From an uncultured Bacteroidota bacterium (GTDB taxonomy: Bacteria > Bacteroidota > Bacteroidia > Chitinophagales > Saprospiraceae), in contig CALMWS010000219.1 in NCBI GenBank assembly GCA_937870795.1, positions 31,422 through 95,421 of the forward strand: a stretch of DNA of 64,000 bases, read 5' to 3'. A model generated the notes under the pieces. That model saw only the letters and a list, made by a program, of their open reading frames with translations. It had not been told where the DNA came from and made no database searches. Positions 53,388 through 61,787 of this stretch are shown here, piece after piece; positions within the stretch are counted from its first letter, which is position 1, and each line of letters starts with the position of its first letter. The position numbers and the translations under genes were made by a program.

Positions 53388-54149
53388 TTACTTATTACAC
53401 GGCCATTCCCAGTCTGAAAGGGGGGCCGACATGTTGAGAGAAAAATGCCACCATTCTGTTCTGATTCCGGAAAAGCCCTGGGCGACGAGCGCTTGTTGCA
53501 ACAGCTTGCGATTTTTGAGGACTTCAGCGGGTAGCGCCGTATTGTCTGTATGGGCTTCTACACCAAAAAAGTCATAGGGTGTGCCCATGTTCAATTCTTT
53601 ACCATTGGCATCCACCAGGGTGAGGTCTACCGCCAGTCCCCTGTTGTGCATTGATCCTTTGGCCGGTGGGGTCACATAGTCGGGATCCGGTACTACATCC
53701 CAAAGTCGTTGCTGTGCAGGTCTGGGCCTGTAACAATCAAACATTTTCAGCCCGAGCTTGTGTTCTTTTCTCAGCCATTCATTGGCTTTTTTTATCCGTT
53801 GTGCCGCTTCCGGTCTGAGGTAACACCTGCCGCATGGGTAGATGATCTTTTTGGTGAAGTTGTCTTTTGTTGCGTATTTGATGTCCGTGGCAATGCCATC
53901 TGCTTTGCCAATTTCACTAAACGAAGCATCTATATCCGCCTTTATTTCTTTTTCCGCCACCTCTTTTTCCAGGCTCTTTGGCTGGCTGGGTTTAGCAGAA
54001 TGAACGGGTTTTTCAACCTTTGCTTCGGGGGCTTCTGATTTTTCAGAGGAAGCGACACTTGCCCCTGATTTTTCATCACAGGCTACAAACAATAGCATTA
54101 GCAGCCAAACAGCTGCTGTAAAGGCAGACTTAAATACTTCTCCTATCAA
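53388..54149 (-). CDS. VanX-type D-Ala-D-Ala dipeptidase, lipoprotein
   Basis: M15D zinc peptidase. 253 residues: lipoprotein signal with Cys24 (LLFVACDE), a low-complexity charged linker (about 27-75, Ser/Ala/Lys/Glu-rich), then the catalytic domain with YATKDNFTKKIIYPCGRCYL, FDCYRPRPAQQRLWDV, SMHNRGLAVDLTL (zinc His and Asp) and TEWWHFSL (catalytic Glu and zinc His). The sites are intact. In this genomic setting (overlapping mreB by 20 bp, no vanH/vanA) it is more likely a peptidoglycan-turnover or nutrient enzyme than vancomycin resistance. Confidence 0.9.
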   Translation of the reverse strand: MIGEVFKSAFTAAVWLLMLLFVACDEKSGASVASSEKSEAPEAKVEKPVHSAKPSQPKSLEKEVAEKEIKADIDASFSEIGKADGIATDIKYATKDNFTKKIIYPCGRCYLRPEAAQRIKKANEWLRKEHKLGLKMFDCYRPRPAQQRLWDVVPDPDYVTPPAKGSMHNRGLAVDLTLVDANGKELNMGTPYDFFGVEAHTDNTALPAEVLKNRKLLQQALVAQGFSGIRTEWWHFSLNMSAPLSDWEWPCNK

Positions 54150-55161
54150 TGAGGAAAGAATAACGATGTGAATTTTTTAATGCCATGCCGGTTCCCCTTA
54201 CGACTGCCCTTAGTGGGTCTTCTGCAACGTGAACGGCAAGCTTGGTCTTACCTGAAATCCTCTTGGCAAGGCCTCTGAGCAAGGCTCCACCTCCGGTAAG
54301 GTAAATACCCGTTTTGTAAATATCTGAAGCAAGTTCCGGTGGGGTATCTTCCAACGCTTTCAGTACAGCTTCCTCAATTTTGGTGATGGATTTGTCCAAC
54401 GCTTCTGCTACTTCACTATGGGTAGTATATACTTGTTTGGGAATGCCTGTCAACATGTCACGACCATTGACAGCGTATTTGGGGGGTGCCTCTGTAAGGT
54501 CAGGAATGGCAGAACCTACGTTGATTTTGATCTGTTCGGCTGTACGCTCGCCAATCAAAAGATTGTGTTTGCGTTTCATATAGTCAATGATGTCATTGGT
54601 AAACTCGTCTCCTGCAACCCTAATGGATTGATCAGTCACAATACCAGACAGTGCAATTACGGCAATTTCAGTGGTTCCTCCTCCAATGTCAATGATCATG
54701 TTACCAATGGGTTCTTCTACATCCAGGCCTATACCCAATGCAGCTGCCATGGGTTCATGAATCAGATAAGTCTCTTTGGAGTCAACGTGATCGGCAGAAT
54801 CAAAGACTGCTCTCTTCTCTACTTCGGTAATACCCGATGGAATACAAATTACCATTTTGAGGTGGGTAAAAAACTTTCGTTTTTCACCAATCATATTGAT
54901 CAGGCCCTGAATCAAAGCTTCCGCTGCCTGAAAGTCGGCAATCACTCCGTCTTTAAGGGGTCGAATGGTCTTGATGTTTTCATGGGTTTTTTCGTGCATC
55001 TGCATGGCCCTGCTGCCCACTGCAATGGTTTCGTTGGTTGCCCTGTTGATGGCTACGATGGAAGGTTCGTCTATTACTACCTTATCGTTTTGTATGATCA
55101 GTGTGTTGGCTGTACCTAAATCTACCGCCAGCTCCTGAGTGAAAAAATTAAAAAACTTCAT
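54130..55161 (-). CDS. mreB: rod shape-determining protein MreB
   Basis: Actin-like filament protein that positions the elongasome. 343 residues: phosphate-1 motif LAVDLGTANTLIIQND, RPLKDGVIADFQAAEALIQG, MVICIPSGITEVEKRAVFDS, phosphate-2 GNMIIDIGGGTTEIAVIALS, and adenosine motif GIYLTGGGALLRGLAKRI. Full length. First gene of mreB-vanX-cinA. A TATTTTTG promoter element lies about 56 bp upstream. Located apart from mreC-mreD-pbp2 at 30443-33661. Confidence 0.96.
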   Translation of the reverse strand: MKFFNFFTQELAVDLGTANTLIIQNDKVVIDEPSIVAINRATNETIAVGSRAMQMHEKTHENIKTIRPLKDGVIADFQAAEALIQGLINMIGEKRKFFTHLKMVICIPSGITEVEKRAVFDSADHVDSKETYLIHEPMAAALGIGLDVEEPIGNMIIDIGGGTTEIAVIALSGIVTDQSIRVAGDEFTNDIIDYMKRKHNLLIGERTAEQIKINVGSAIPDLTEAPPKYAVNGRDMLTGIPKQVYTTHSEVAEALDKSITKIEEAVLKALEDTPPELASDIYKTGIYLTGGGALLRGLAKRISGKTKLAVHVAEDPLRAVVRGTGMALKNSHRYSFLIDRRSI

Positions 55162-55216
55162 TCTTAGCTGTTAAAATGTTATCCAGTTATCGGATATGTG
55201 TCACGATGGGGGTTGG

Positions 55217-55224
55217 CAAAAATA
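55217..55224 (-). promoter_or_regulatory. promoter -7 element (TATTTTTG) of mreB
   Basis: Perfect TAnnTTTG on the minus strand 55 bp before the mreB start codon; -33 not clear. Confidence 0.45.
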
Positions 55225-55286
55225 GCAAATTCCAGATATTTATTGACATAAAAGCCTTTTTTTTATTGGATTATGTGCAAGTTTGC

Positions 55287-55664
55287 TCACTTTTTATCGG
55301 TCTGCCCAAATACGCCTTCGAAATACAGCAAAACATACTCCATCAGCACCCTTTCCTGGGCTTCTACACCCTTGTACTCAAATGGTCTGATGGCATTCCA
55401 ATGCGGCCAGCCATCGTGATCCCTGCCTACAAATTCATAGTAGCCCTGAGGTTCCAGCAGGGTACATACCGCCACGTGCATAAGATCTTGTTTTTCTTCT
55501 TTGGAAAACTTCTTTCCTTCCCACCATCCCAGTTCCTGAATGCCAATCAAAAATAATATGGCCTGCAAATCGGGCAGCTCTTTTCTATCCAAATTTTCAG
55601 CGAGCTTGTGTCGCAATTGAAGCCATTTAAAATCCAGTTCCCACGCTTCCATCAATGGTGCCAT
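55287..55664 (-). CDS. conserved hypothetical cytoplasmic protein
   Basis: 125 residues, no signal peptide or membrane segment. Helical and acidic, with many aromatic residues: WELDFKWLQLRHKLAENLDR, LQAILFLIGIQELGWWEGKK, HVAVCTLLEPQGYYEFVGRD, HDGWPHWNAIRPFEYKGVEAQE. The distinctive GRDHDGWPHW stretch may mark a conserved family, but no function is recognised. It lies upstream of mreB (125 bp) on the same strand, possibly its own unit. Confidence 0.65.
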   Translation of the reverse strand: MAPLMEAWELDFKWLQLRHKLAENLDRKELPDLQAILFLIGIQELGWWEGKKFSKEEKQDLMHVAVCTLLEPQGYYEFVGRDHDGWPHWNAIRPFEYKGVEAQERVLMEYVLLYFEGVFGQTDKK

Positions 55665-55918
55665 CTCTTGTTTTTTTGCTTTGTTTTATCAATAAAGGTT
55701 TGGCGACCATAAAAGTTTTATAAAAACACAAACTTATTATTACCCATCATTGCCCTGAATTAAGGCCTTTCACAAATTTTTTTTATGTACATGTTTCAAT
55801 TTTATACCATACATTAAAATATGATTACTAAATTTTTAAAAACTTGTTTACAACTTTTAATATGAAATACAAACCTGATATTCAGTGTTTTGACAAAGAT
55901 TAAATTTATTTGTTATGC

Positions 55919-55933
55919 TTCCACAATGTGGAA
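55919..55933. promoter_or_regulatory. 15-bp near-palindrome TTCCACAATGTGGAA, possible operator
   Basis: Seven-bp arms around a single A, 18 bp upstream of the -33 element of the TPR-gene promoter. Position is typical for an activator or repressor site; the binding protein is unknown. Confidence 0.35.
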
Positions 55934-55950
55934 AAAAAAGGGAATGCAAG

Positions 55951-55983
55951 TTTGAGGCTGTGATAAATATTTATCTATCTTCG
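55951..55983 (+). promoter_or_regulatory. promoter of the TPR gene (TTTG-N21-TATCTTCG)
   Basis: TTTG at 55951-55954 and TATCTTCG at 55976-55983 (one mismatch to TAnnTTTG) lie 38 bp before the ATG at 56022. Confidence 0.5.
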
Positions 55984-56021
55984 TGCAGAACTTATAATCC
56001 TAAGATAGTAGAACAGACTTT

Positions 56022-57437
56022 ATGGAACACAAAATAAAACGAGACCTTCAACTCATCAATCTGGTTTCAGACTTTGAAACCAAATTTGAGCAAGGTAACA
56101 TAGACTATGTCGAGGAGAAAACTATCTATCAACTTATTGAATATTACGAAAGCGAATTCCAGATTGAAAAAGCAATGGAAGTCGTAGATGTTGCCCTCGA
56201 ACAATTCCCATACCGTTCCGATTTTTACCTGATCAAAGCAAGACTTTTTCTGGCAGATAATAAAATAGACCTTTGTCTGAAACAATTGAAAGATGCTGAA
56301 ACTGTTTCTCCCTACGAGAAAGAAATACTGCTGCTCAGAATCAAAGCCCATTGTGCCAAAAAAAATATCAAAGAAGCCAAGCTTATTTTAGAAGATCTGA
56401 AGTCCACTTGTCTGGAAGGTGATCTCATCGATTACTTTATTGCTGAAAGTTATTTTTTCGAAGCCAGCAAAGAATACAAGGCAATGTACAGCAGCCTCAA
56501 ACAGGCGTTGAAAATTGACTCTGGCAATGCTGAGGCACTTGAGCGTTTTTGGGTGGCCGTTGACCTTTCCAGAGAATACGAAAACAGCATCGCTTTCCAC
56601 AAAGCCATCATCGACGAGAATCCATACAATCATTTGGCATGGTACAATCTCGGACTTTCTTATTCCTTCAACTGGGAATACGATAAAGCCATTGAAGCAC
56701 TTGAATATTCATTTATCATCAACCCATCTTTTGAACTGGGTTACCTGGAGTGTGCAGAAATCTGTCTCCAGGAAGGTAAGGTAAAAAAAGCACTTGAAAT
56801 TTACATCGACGCCAACAACCGTTTTGGTCCAGAATGTGATTTTATGGTCAACATAGCCTCCTGTTATTTGCAGTTGGACAAAATAGCCGAGGCCAAAATG
56901 ACCCTGCTCAAGTCATTGCGCATTGAAGCTCACAACGAAGAAATATATTTTCTACTGGGTGAAGCTTATGCCAAATCAGGGAGCTGGTACAGTGCCATCA
57001 ATGCCTACCTCAAAGCCATCGACATCGATGACAGTCGCGAAGAGTTTTTCCTTTCTTTGGCAAAAGCGTATGTGCAGGTAGAAGATTACAACAAAGCAAC
57101 CATCAACTTCCACAAAGCAACAAAAGTATGTATGGAGGATTCGCTCTACTGGAGAGAATATGCATGCTTTGTGATTCGCCTGGGTCTGTACGATGAAGCA
57201 CTCCAAATATTGGACGAAGCAGACGAGCATACTTTTGGCGCCGATCTGCTTTATTGCCGCGCCATCACTTTGTTTTTCATGAAAAGAAAGAAAGAAGGCC
57301 TGGAAATACTTACCGAAGCCCTCGAAGAGGATTTCGAAATGCACCGCATCATCTTTGAACTCGCCCCTGAACTGGAGGTAGACAAAGACATCAACTCCAT
57401 GATTCGTTACTATCAAAGAGAATTTGGAGACTATTAA
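56022..57437 (+). CDS. tetratricopeptide-repeat protein
   Basis: 471 residues, no signal peptide or membrane segment, so cytoplasmic. Built of about ten or more TPR-like helix pairs: AMEVVDVALEQFPYRSDFYL, AYCPLE-type turns such as NHLAWYNLGLSYSFNWEYDK AIEALEYSF, KALEIYIDANNRFGPECDF, EEIYFLLGEAYAKSGSWYSA INAYLKAID and EFFLSLAKAYVQVEDYNKAT. The protein is acidic. TPR arrays are protein-binding scaffolds; the partner is unknown. It is a single-gene unit with its own promoter and a strong terminator. Confidence 0.88.
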   Translation: MEHKIKRDLQLINLVSDFETKFEQGNIDYVEEKTIYQLIEYYESEFQIEKAMEVVDVALEQFPYRSDFYLIKARLFLADNKIDLCLKQLKDAETVSPYEKEILLLRIKAHCAKKNIKEAKLILEDLKSTCLEGDLIDYFIAESYFFEASKEYKAMYSSLKQALKIDSGNAEALERFWVAVDLSREYENSIAFHKAIIDENPYNHLAWYNLGLSYSFNWEYDKAIEALEYSFIINPSFELGYLECAEICLQEGKVKKALEIYIDANNRFGPECDFMVNIASCYLQLDKIAEAKMTLLKSLRIEAHNEEIYFLLGEAYAKSGSWYSAINAYLKAIDIDDSREEFFLSLAKAYVQVEDYNKATINFHKATKVCMEDSLYWREYACFVIRLGLYDEALQILDEADEHTFGADLLYCRAITLFFMKRKKEGLEILTEALEEDFEMHRIIFELAPELEVDKDINSMIRYYQREFGDY

Positions 57438-57472
57438 TCATTTTGCAAAGCATTACTCAATTTTAATAGACG

Positions 57473-57501
57473 GAGGGTGATTTTATCACCCTCTTTTTTT
57501 T
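57473..57501 (+). terminator. intrinsic terminator of the TPR gene
   Basis: Stem GAGGGTGA / TCACCCTC (8 bp, loop TTTTA) followed by eight T residues, 35 bp after the stop codon. Confidence 0.87.
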
Positions 57502-57517
57502 ATCCAAAAGTGATTGT

Positions 57518-57525
57518 TATGTTTG
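57518..57525 (+). promoter_or_regulatory. promoter -7 element (TATGTTTG) of the sugar dehydrogenase-like gene
   Basis: Perfect TAnnTTTG 19 bp before the ATG; the -33 position (57494-57497) reads TTTT and falls in the T-tract of the preceding terminator, 20 bp away. Confidence 0.5.
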
Positions 57526-57544
57526 TAATGCAAATTGAGTTCAG

Positions 57545-58711
57545 ATGAAAACGTTTTTATACTTCCTTGGAGCCGCGCTCGTACTGGGTGGGCTGGCATA
57601 TTATCTCAAAAATTATGCAGGCATCAATCCTCCCATCAAAAATCCGGTTGCCAAAGAAGTTTCATCATTGCCACTTGACAAGTTAAAACTGCCGGCTGGT
57701 TTTGAAGTTTCTTTATTTGCCACCGACGTTACAGGTGCACGATCTATGTGCCTCAGCCCCGATAACACTCTTTTTGTGGGCTCCAAAGATCAGGACAAAG
57801 TTTACGCCTTACGCGATGAAGACGGTGACTTTGTAGCAGAAAAAAAATATGTGATTTACAGCGGTGGCAACATGCCCAACGGTGTAGCCTTCAAAGATGG
57901 CCACCTTTATGTTGCTGAAGTGAATAGAATCCTCCGCTTTAAAGATATTGAAACCCATTTGGACAAGCCGGGAACACCAGAGGTGATTTACGACCAATAT
58001 CCCACCGAAAAACACCATGGCTGGAAATTCATTGCCTTTGGGCCTGACGGAAAGTTATATGTTCCTGTAGGTGCTCCTTGCAATATCTGTAAGTCAGATG
58101 ACCCTTATGCCGCTCTGACAAGATTGGATGTTGAGAGTAAAAAAATGGAAGTCGTGCAGCGAGGCATTCGCAATACCGTTGGTTTTACATGGCACCCCAC
58201 CACGGGTGAGCTTTGGTTTACAGACAATGGCAGAGACATGATGGGAGACGACATGCCCAACTGCGAGCTCAACAGGGCATCAAAAGATGGCCTGCATTTT
58301 GGTTACCCTTATTGTCATGAAGGAAGCCTCAGGGATCCCGAGTTTGGCAAAAACGCTGATTGCAATCAGTACCAACAACCGGTTGCCAAAATGGGAGCAC
58401 ACACAGCTCCGCTTGGCCTTCGTTATATTCAGTCTGCAGTGTTTCCCGACAGCCACAAAAATGCCTTTTTCATTGCACGCCACGGCTCGTGGAATAGAAC
58501 AGAAAAATCGGGATACGATGTTCAAATGGTAAAAGTTGACGATCATGGTAAACTCATCTCCATGGAACCATTTATGACCGGTTGGTTGAGTGACAACAAA
58601 CAAGATGTATGGGGCAGGCCCGTGGATGTGCAACCCTACGTCGATGGATCTTTACTGATCAGCGATGATTTTGCCAAATGTATTTACAGGGTGACCTATG
58701 CCAAAAAATAG
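57545..58711 (+). CDS. PQQ-dependent sugar / sorbosone dehydrogenase-like beta-propeller protein
   Basis: 388 residues: an N-terminal signal anchor (about 4-22), then a six-bladed glucose/sorbosone-dehydrogenase-type propeller: LPAGFEVSLFATDVTGARSM, GNMPNGVAFKDGHLYVAEVN, GWKFIAFGPDGKLYVPVGAP, RGIRNTVGFTWHPTTGELWF TDNGRD, APLGLRYIQSAVFP, FFIARHGSWNRTEKSGYDV, WGRPVDVQPYVDGSLLISDD. Close to the sorbosone dehydrogenase group, probably periplasmic and oxidising a sugar or alcohol. CNICKS has a CxxC but no CH, so no haem site. Converges with tesB, 2 bp apart. Confidence 0.88.
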   Translation: MKTFLYFLGAALVLGGLAYYLKNYAGINPPIKNPVAKEVSSLPLDKLKLPAGFEVSLFATDVTGARSMCLSPDNTLFVGSKDQDKVYALRDEDGDFVAEKKYVIYSGGNMPNGVAFKDGHLYVAEVNRILRFKDIETHLDKPGTPEVIYDQYPTEKHHGWKFIAFGPDGKLYVPVGAPCNICKSDDPYAALTRLDVESKKMEVVQRGIRNTVGFTWHPTTGELWFTDNGRDMMGDDMPNCELNRASKDGLHFGYPYCHEGSLRDPEFGKNADCNQYQQPVAKMGAHTAPLGLRYIQSAVFPDSHKNAFFIARHGSWNRTEKSGYDVQMVKVDDHGKLISMEPFMTGWLSDNKQDVWGRPVDVQPYVDGSLLISDDFAKCIYRVTYAKK

Positions 58712-58713
58712 CC

Positions 58714-59568
58714 CTATATTTTGCGTACGAGACCTTCTTGCGTAACAGAAGCCAGCAAAATGCCTGAAGAGGAGTAGATCCTTCCTGTGCAAAAGGCGCG
58801 ACCACCTGCTGCCCTTGGACTTTCTACTTCATAAAGCATCCAGTCATTCATCTGAAAATCCTGGTGAAACCACATGGCATGGTCAAGACTAGCTATCTTA
58901 AGTGGCGTTGTGAAAAATGACAGGTTGTGAGGAAGCAGAGAGGTGATGAGCAAATTGAAATCAGAGATGTAAGCCATCAGTTCTGCATTCAAGTCTGGTT
59001 GTACGGGAACTGTGCCATTGGGCTTAAACCAAAGGTGTTGTCTTGGCGGTCTGATTCCCGGATTGAATGGATCATAATATTCCAGCGGATGAAACACAAA
59101 AGGCCCGTCTGATGATAAAATACCCCTTGCCTGGATGCCAAATTTTTCTGCAAAATCAGCAAATATTTTTGAAAATGGTTGAAGTTGTGAAGGGGCCACA
59201 ATGTTGGGCATAGCTGCCTGGTGTTCAATTCCTTTTTCAGGCAGGTGAAAAGATGCCGACATTATAAAAATGGTCCTCGATCTTTGAGTTGCCTCAACCT
59301 TTAGCACATCAAAACTCCTGCCCTGCTTTATCACCTCTACTGTAAACTCAACCGGCTCGGCATGGCTGCCTGGGTGAAGAAAATAACCATGAAGTGAATG
59401 TACTTTTTTATCAGCATCGGCGCATAACCTGGCGGCTCTGAGTGCCTGAGCCATTACATGCCCGCCATAAATGTTTGGACTACCAATGTCTACTTGTTGG
59501 CCAATAAATTGTTGGTCAGCCTTTTTTTCTAACTCAAGTGAAGATAATACCCGGTCAAATAAAGCCAT
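58714..59568 (-). CDS. tesB: acyl-CoA thioesterase II
   Basis: Hydrolyses medium/long acyl-CoA; double hotdog fold. 284 residues: IGQQVDIGSPNIYGGHVMAQ ALRAA, VHSLHGYFLHPGSHAEPV, GRSFDVLKVEATQRSRTIF, ISDFNLLITSLLP (catalytic Asp), ASLDHAMWFHQDFQMNDWML, GRIYSSSGILLASVTQEGLV (catalytic Gln). All landmarks of TesB are present. Divergent from the phosphohexomutase gene. Confidence 0.94.
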   Translation of the reverse strand: MALFDRVLSSLELEKKADQQFIGQQVDIGSPNIYGGHVMAQALRAARLCADADKKVHSLHGYFLHPGSHAEPVEFTVEVIKQGRSFDVLKVEATQRSRTIFIMSASFHLPEKGIEHQAAMPNIVAPSQLQPFSKIFADFAEKFGIQARGILSSDGPFVFHPLEYYDPFNPGIRPPRQHLWFKPNGTVPVQPDLNAELMAYISDFNLLITSLLPHNLSFFTTPLKIASLDHAMWFHQDFQMNDWMLYEVESPRAAGGRAFCTGRIYSSSGILLASVTQEGLVRKI

Positions 59569-59696
59569 GCTTTGATCTTTTATGGGTCAAATTTCGCAAA
59601 AATCCGGCACAATGAGAATGATTCACTTTGGCCTTCCATGCGCATCGTTGCCAATATTTATATAAAAAAGGCCTTCAAAAAACATACATTTTTCGT

Positions 59697-59704
59697 TATA
59701 TTTG
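59697..59704 (+). promoter_or_regulatory. promoter -7 element (TATATTTG) of the phosphohexomutase gene
   Basis: Perfect TAnnTTTG 18 bp before the ATG at 59723. A TTG at 59702 lies inside it, which excludes that codon as the start. Confidence 0.5.
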
Positions 59705-59722
59705 TCATTCAAACATAGAAAG

Positions 59723-61117
59723 ATGTCAGTAATAAAATTTGGTACAGACGGATGGAGAGCCATCATAGCACATGATTATACAGTTGCCAACGTAGAACGC
59801 ATTTCTGAAGCTACCGCTCAATGGATGCTAAAGAAAAAAATGTCGAAGGTTGTCATTGGTTACGACTGTCGTTTTGGTGGAAAGATGTTTTCAGAAGTGG
59901 CTACCGCTGTGTTTGGCAATTACGGCATCAAAGTTTTCCTCTCGCCTGACTTTGTTTCTACCCCTATGGTTTCATTGGCAGTAGTTCAAACCGGGAGCGA
60001 CCTTGGTGTGGTGATCACGGCTTCACACAATCCTCCATCTTACAACGGATACAAACTCAAGTCTTCCTTTGGAGGCCCTACCATTCCTTCAGACATCGAA
60101 GAAGTAGAAGCCCTGATCCCAGAAACCAGCATTACCAACCTGCCTTCACTTGCTGAGTTGCGTGAAAAAGGATTGTTGGACTACCTGGACATGGAACAAA
60201 TGTACCTCGAACACGCAAAAAAGAATTTTGACCTCGATAAAATAAAATCCTCCGGACTGAAACTGGCTTATGATGGCATGTACGGGGCCGGACAAAATGT
60301 AATTCGTAAGCTTTTCCCTGATGCCTTGCTCCTGCACTGCGATTACAACCCTTCCTTTTTGGGACAGGCGCCGGAACCGATCGAAAAAAACCTCAAAGAA
60401 ATTGCTTCCATTATTGCCGCCAATGACTACAACCTGGGCCTGGCCAACGATGGAGATGCAGACAGAATAGGCTTGTTTGACGAGGATGGAAACTTTGTAG
60501 ATTCCCACCACATCTTATTGCTCCTCCTTTATTATATGTTTGAATACAAAAAGATGACAGGCAAGGTTGTCATTACTTTTTCGGTGACAGACAAAATGAA
60601 AAAGCTGGCTGAATACTATGGCTTAAACTGTGAGGTGACCAAGATTGGCTTTAAATACATAGCCGAAATCATGACCAAAGAAGATGTACTGGTGGGAGGA
60701 GAAGAGTCCGGTGGACTTGCCGTTAAAGGACACATTCCCGAAAGAGATGGTGTTTGGATGGGCTTGTTGATCATGGAATTTATGGCCGTTACCGGCAAAT
60801 CCATCAAACAACTCATTGCCGAGGTATACAGCAAAGTAGGCAGCTTCTCTTTTGAAAGAGATGACCACCACATCACCAACGCCCTCAAAGACGAGGTCAT
60901 GAGAAAATGTAAGGCCGGAGAGATTCATTCTATAGGCACACGACCTGTCATCAGAACCGAGTCGATAGATGGATACAAATTTTATCTTACCGAAGATGAG
61001 TGGATCATGGTCAGGGCCAGCGGTACAGAACCAGTGTTGAGGGTCTATGCCCAAACCCCCTCTCCTGCACAGAGCAGAAAATTACTGGATGAGGCTGCTA
61101 CCTCTTTAATGGGTTAA
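59723..61117 (+). CDS. phosphoglucomutase/phosphomannomutase family protein
   Basis: Alpha-D-phosphohexomutase of 464 residues from the ATG at 59723 (MSVIKFGTDGWRAIIAHDYT; preceded by AGAAAG). The catalytic phosphoserine loop is VITASHNPPSYNGYKLKSSF, the metal loop NDGDADRIGLFDEDG, the sugar-binding loop VGGEESGGLAVKGHIPERDG, and the phosphate-binding loop MVRASGTEPVLRVYA. Substrate (glucose, mannose or glucosamine phosphate) is not decided by these motifs. Followed after 10 bp by a PAP2-like membrane gene. Confidence 0.93.
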   Translation: MSVIKFGTDGWRAIIAHDYTVANVERISEATAQWMLKKKMSKVVIGYDCRFGGKMFSEVATAVFGNYGIKVFLSPDFVSTPMVSLAVVQTGSDLGVVITASHNPPSYNGYKLKSSFGGPTIPSDIEEVEALIPETSITNLPSLAELREKGLLDYLDMEQMYLEHAKKNFDLDKIKSSGLKLAYDGMYGAGQNVIRKLFPDALLLHCDYNPSFLGQAPEPIEKNLKEIASIIAANDYNLGLANDGDADRIGLFDEDGNFVDSHHILLLLLYYMFEYKKMTGKVVITFSVTDKMKKLAEYYGLNCEVTKIGFKYIAEIMTKEDVLVGGEESGGLAVKGHIPERDGVWMGLLIMEFMAVTGKSIKQLIAEVYSKVGSFSFERDDHHITNALKDEVMRKCKAGEIHSIGTRPVIRTESIDGYKFYLTEDEWIMVRASGTEPVLRVYAQTPSPAQSRKLLDEAATSLMG

Positions 61118-61127
61118 GTCCTTTTAT

Positions 61128-61787
61128 ATGAAACAGGTAGCAGGTTTTTTTTCTTATTTATTTCATCCACTGTTTCTGACAGCCTATTTTTTGCTGTTGG
61201 TGTATTGGATGAATCCCATTTTTATTGATTTTTCGGATCACCATGCTTCTTTCCTCATCATTTTTTCACTGCTTACTTCTACCATCTTGTTTCCGGGCAT
61301 CGCTATTTTTTTAATGAAAGGTCTCAACCTCATTGACTCCATTCACATGCGCGATAAACGCGAACGGGTGGGCCCATTAATCGTTACCGGTCTCTTTTAT
61401 GTTTGGGTGTTTGTCAACCTCAAAAACAACAGCTTTGTACCTGAATACCTGGCTTATTTTATGCTGGGTGGCACCCTGGCCCTTTTTATGGGGTTCTTCT
61501 TTACGCTATTCTTTAAAGTAAGTTTGCATACCATCGGCTTAGGTGCCTTGACCGCTGCATTTTTTTTGGTTAAAAACCACTATTCTTTTTCTGATGTGGC
61601 ATTGCCCTGGTGGGGTCATAGCAGTCTCATCATTGACACCAATGTTGTGCTGATTTTGTTGATCCTGATCTCTGGTTGGGTCGCTACCTGCCGGCTGTTG
61701 CTCAAAGCGCATACACTGTTTCAACTTTATCTTGGCTACTTGCTGGGTTGCACAGCCATGCTGCTTGCCTATTTTATTTATCTGTAA
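61128..61787 (+). CDS. PAP2-like integral membrane protein
   Basis: 219 residues, about six membrane helices. SYLFHPLFLTAYFLLLVYWM and LIDSIHMRDKRERVGPLIVT at the front, LHTIGLGALTAAFFLVKNHY and a C-terminal WVATCRLLLKAHTLFQLYLG YLLG. The R-x6-H-x5-Y-G segment resembles the last phosphatase motif of PAP2 proteins, but a clear KxxxxxxRP and PSGH are not seen, so enzymatic activity is doubtful. Common as a conserved membrane protein in Bacteroidota. Its end overlaps the convergent OmpA-family gene by 14 bp. Confidence 0.7.
   Translation: MKQVAGFFSYLFHPLFLTAYFLLLVYWMNPIFIDFSDHHASFLIIFSLLTSTILFPGIAIFLMKGLNLIDSIHMRDKRERVGPLIVTGLFYVWVFVNLKNNSFVPEYLAYFMLGGTLALFMGFFFTLFFKVSLHTIGLGALTAAFFLVKNHYSFSDVALPWWGHSSLIIDTNVVLILLILISGWVATCRLLLKAHTLFQLYLGYLLGCTAMLLAYFIYL

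Larger units (their letters stand above)
55665..56021. other. gene-free control region before the TPR protein
   Basis: About 357 bp, very AT-rich. The right end holds the TPR-gene promoter (55951-55983) and the TTCCACAATGTGGAA palindrome (55919-55933). The left end should hold the promoter of the minus-strand hypothetical gene, not clearly seen. No RNA gene or ORF was supported. Confidence 0.45.

Noticed and set aside
53388-54149. Vancomycin resistance cluster
   Set aside because: Only a VanX-type dipeptidase is present; no vanH, vanA-type ligase or vanRS, and the gene is linked to mreB.
54418-55119. Long open frame on the plus strand opposite mreB (233 codons)
   Set aside because: It lies fully antisense to a clear mreB; Cys/His/Phe-rich composition and lack of motifs mark it as a shadow.
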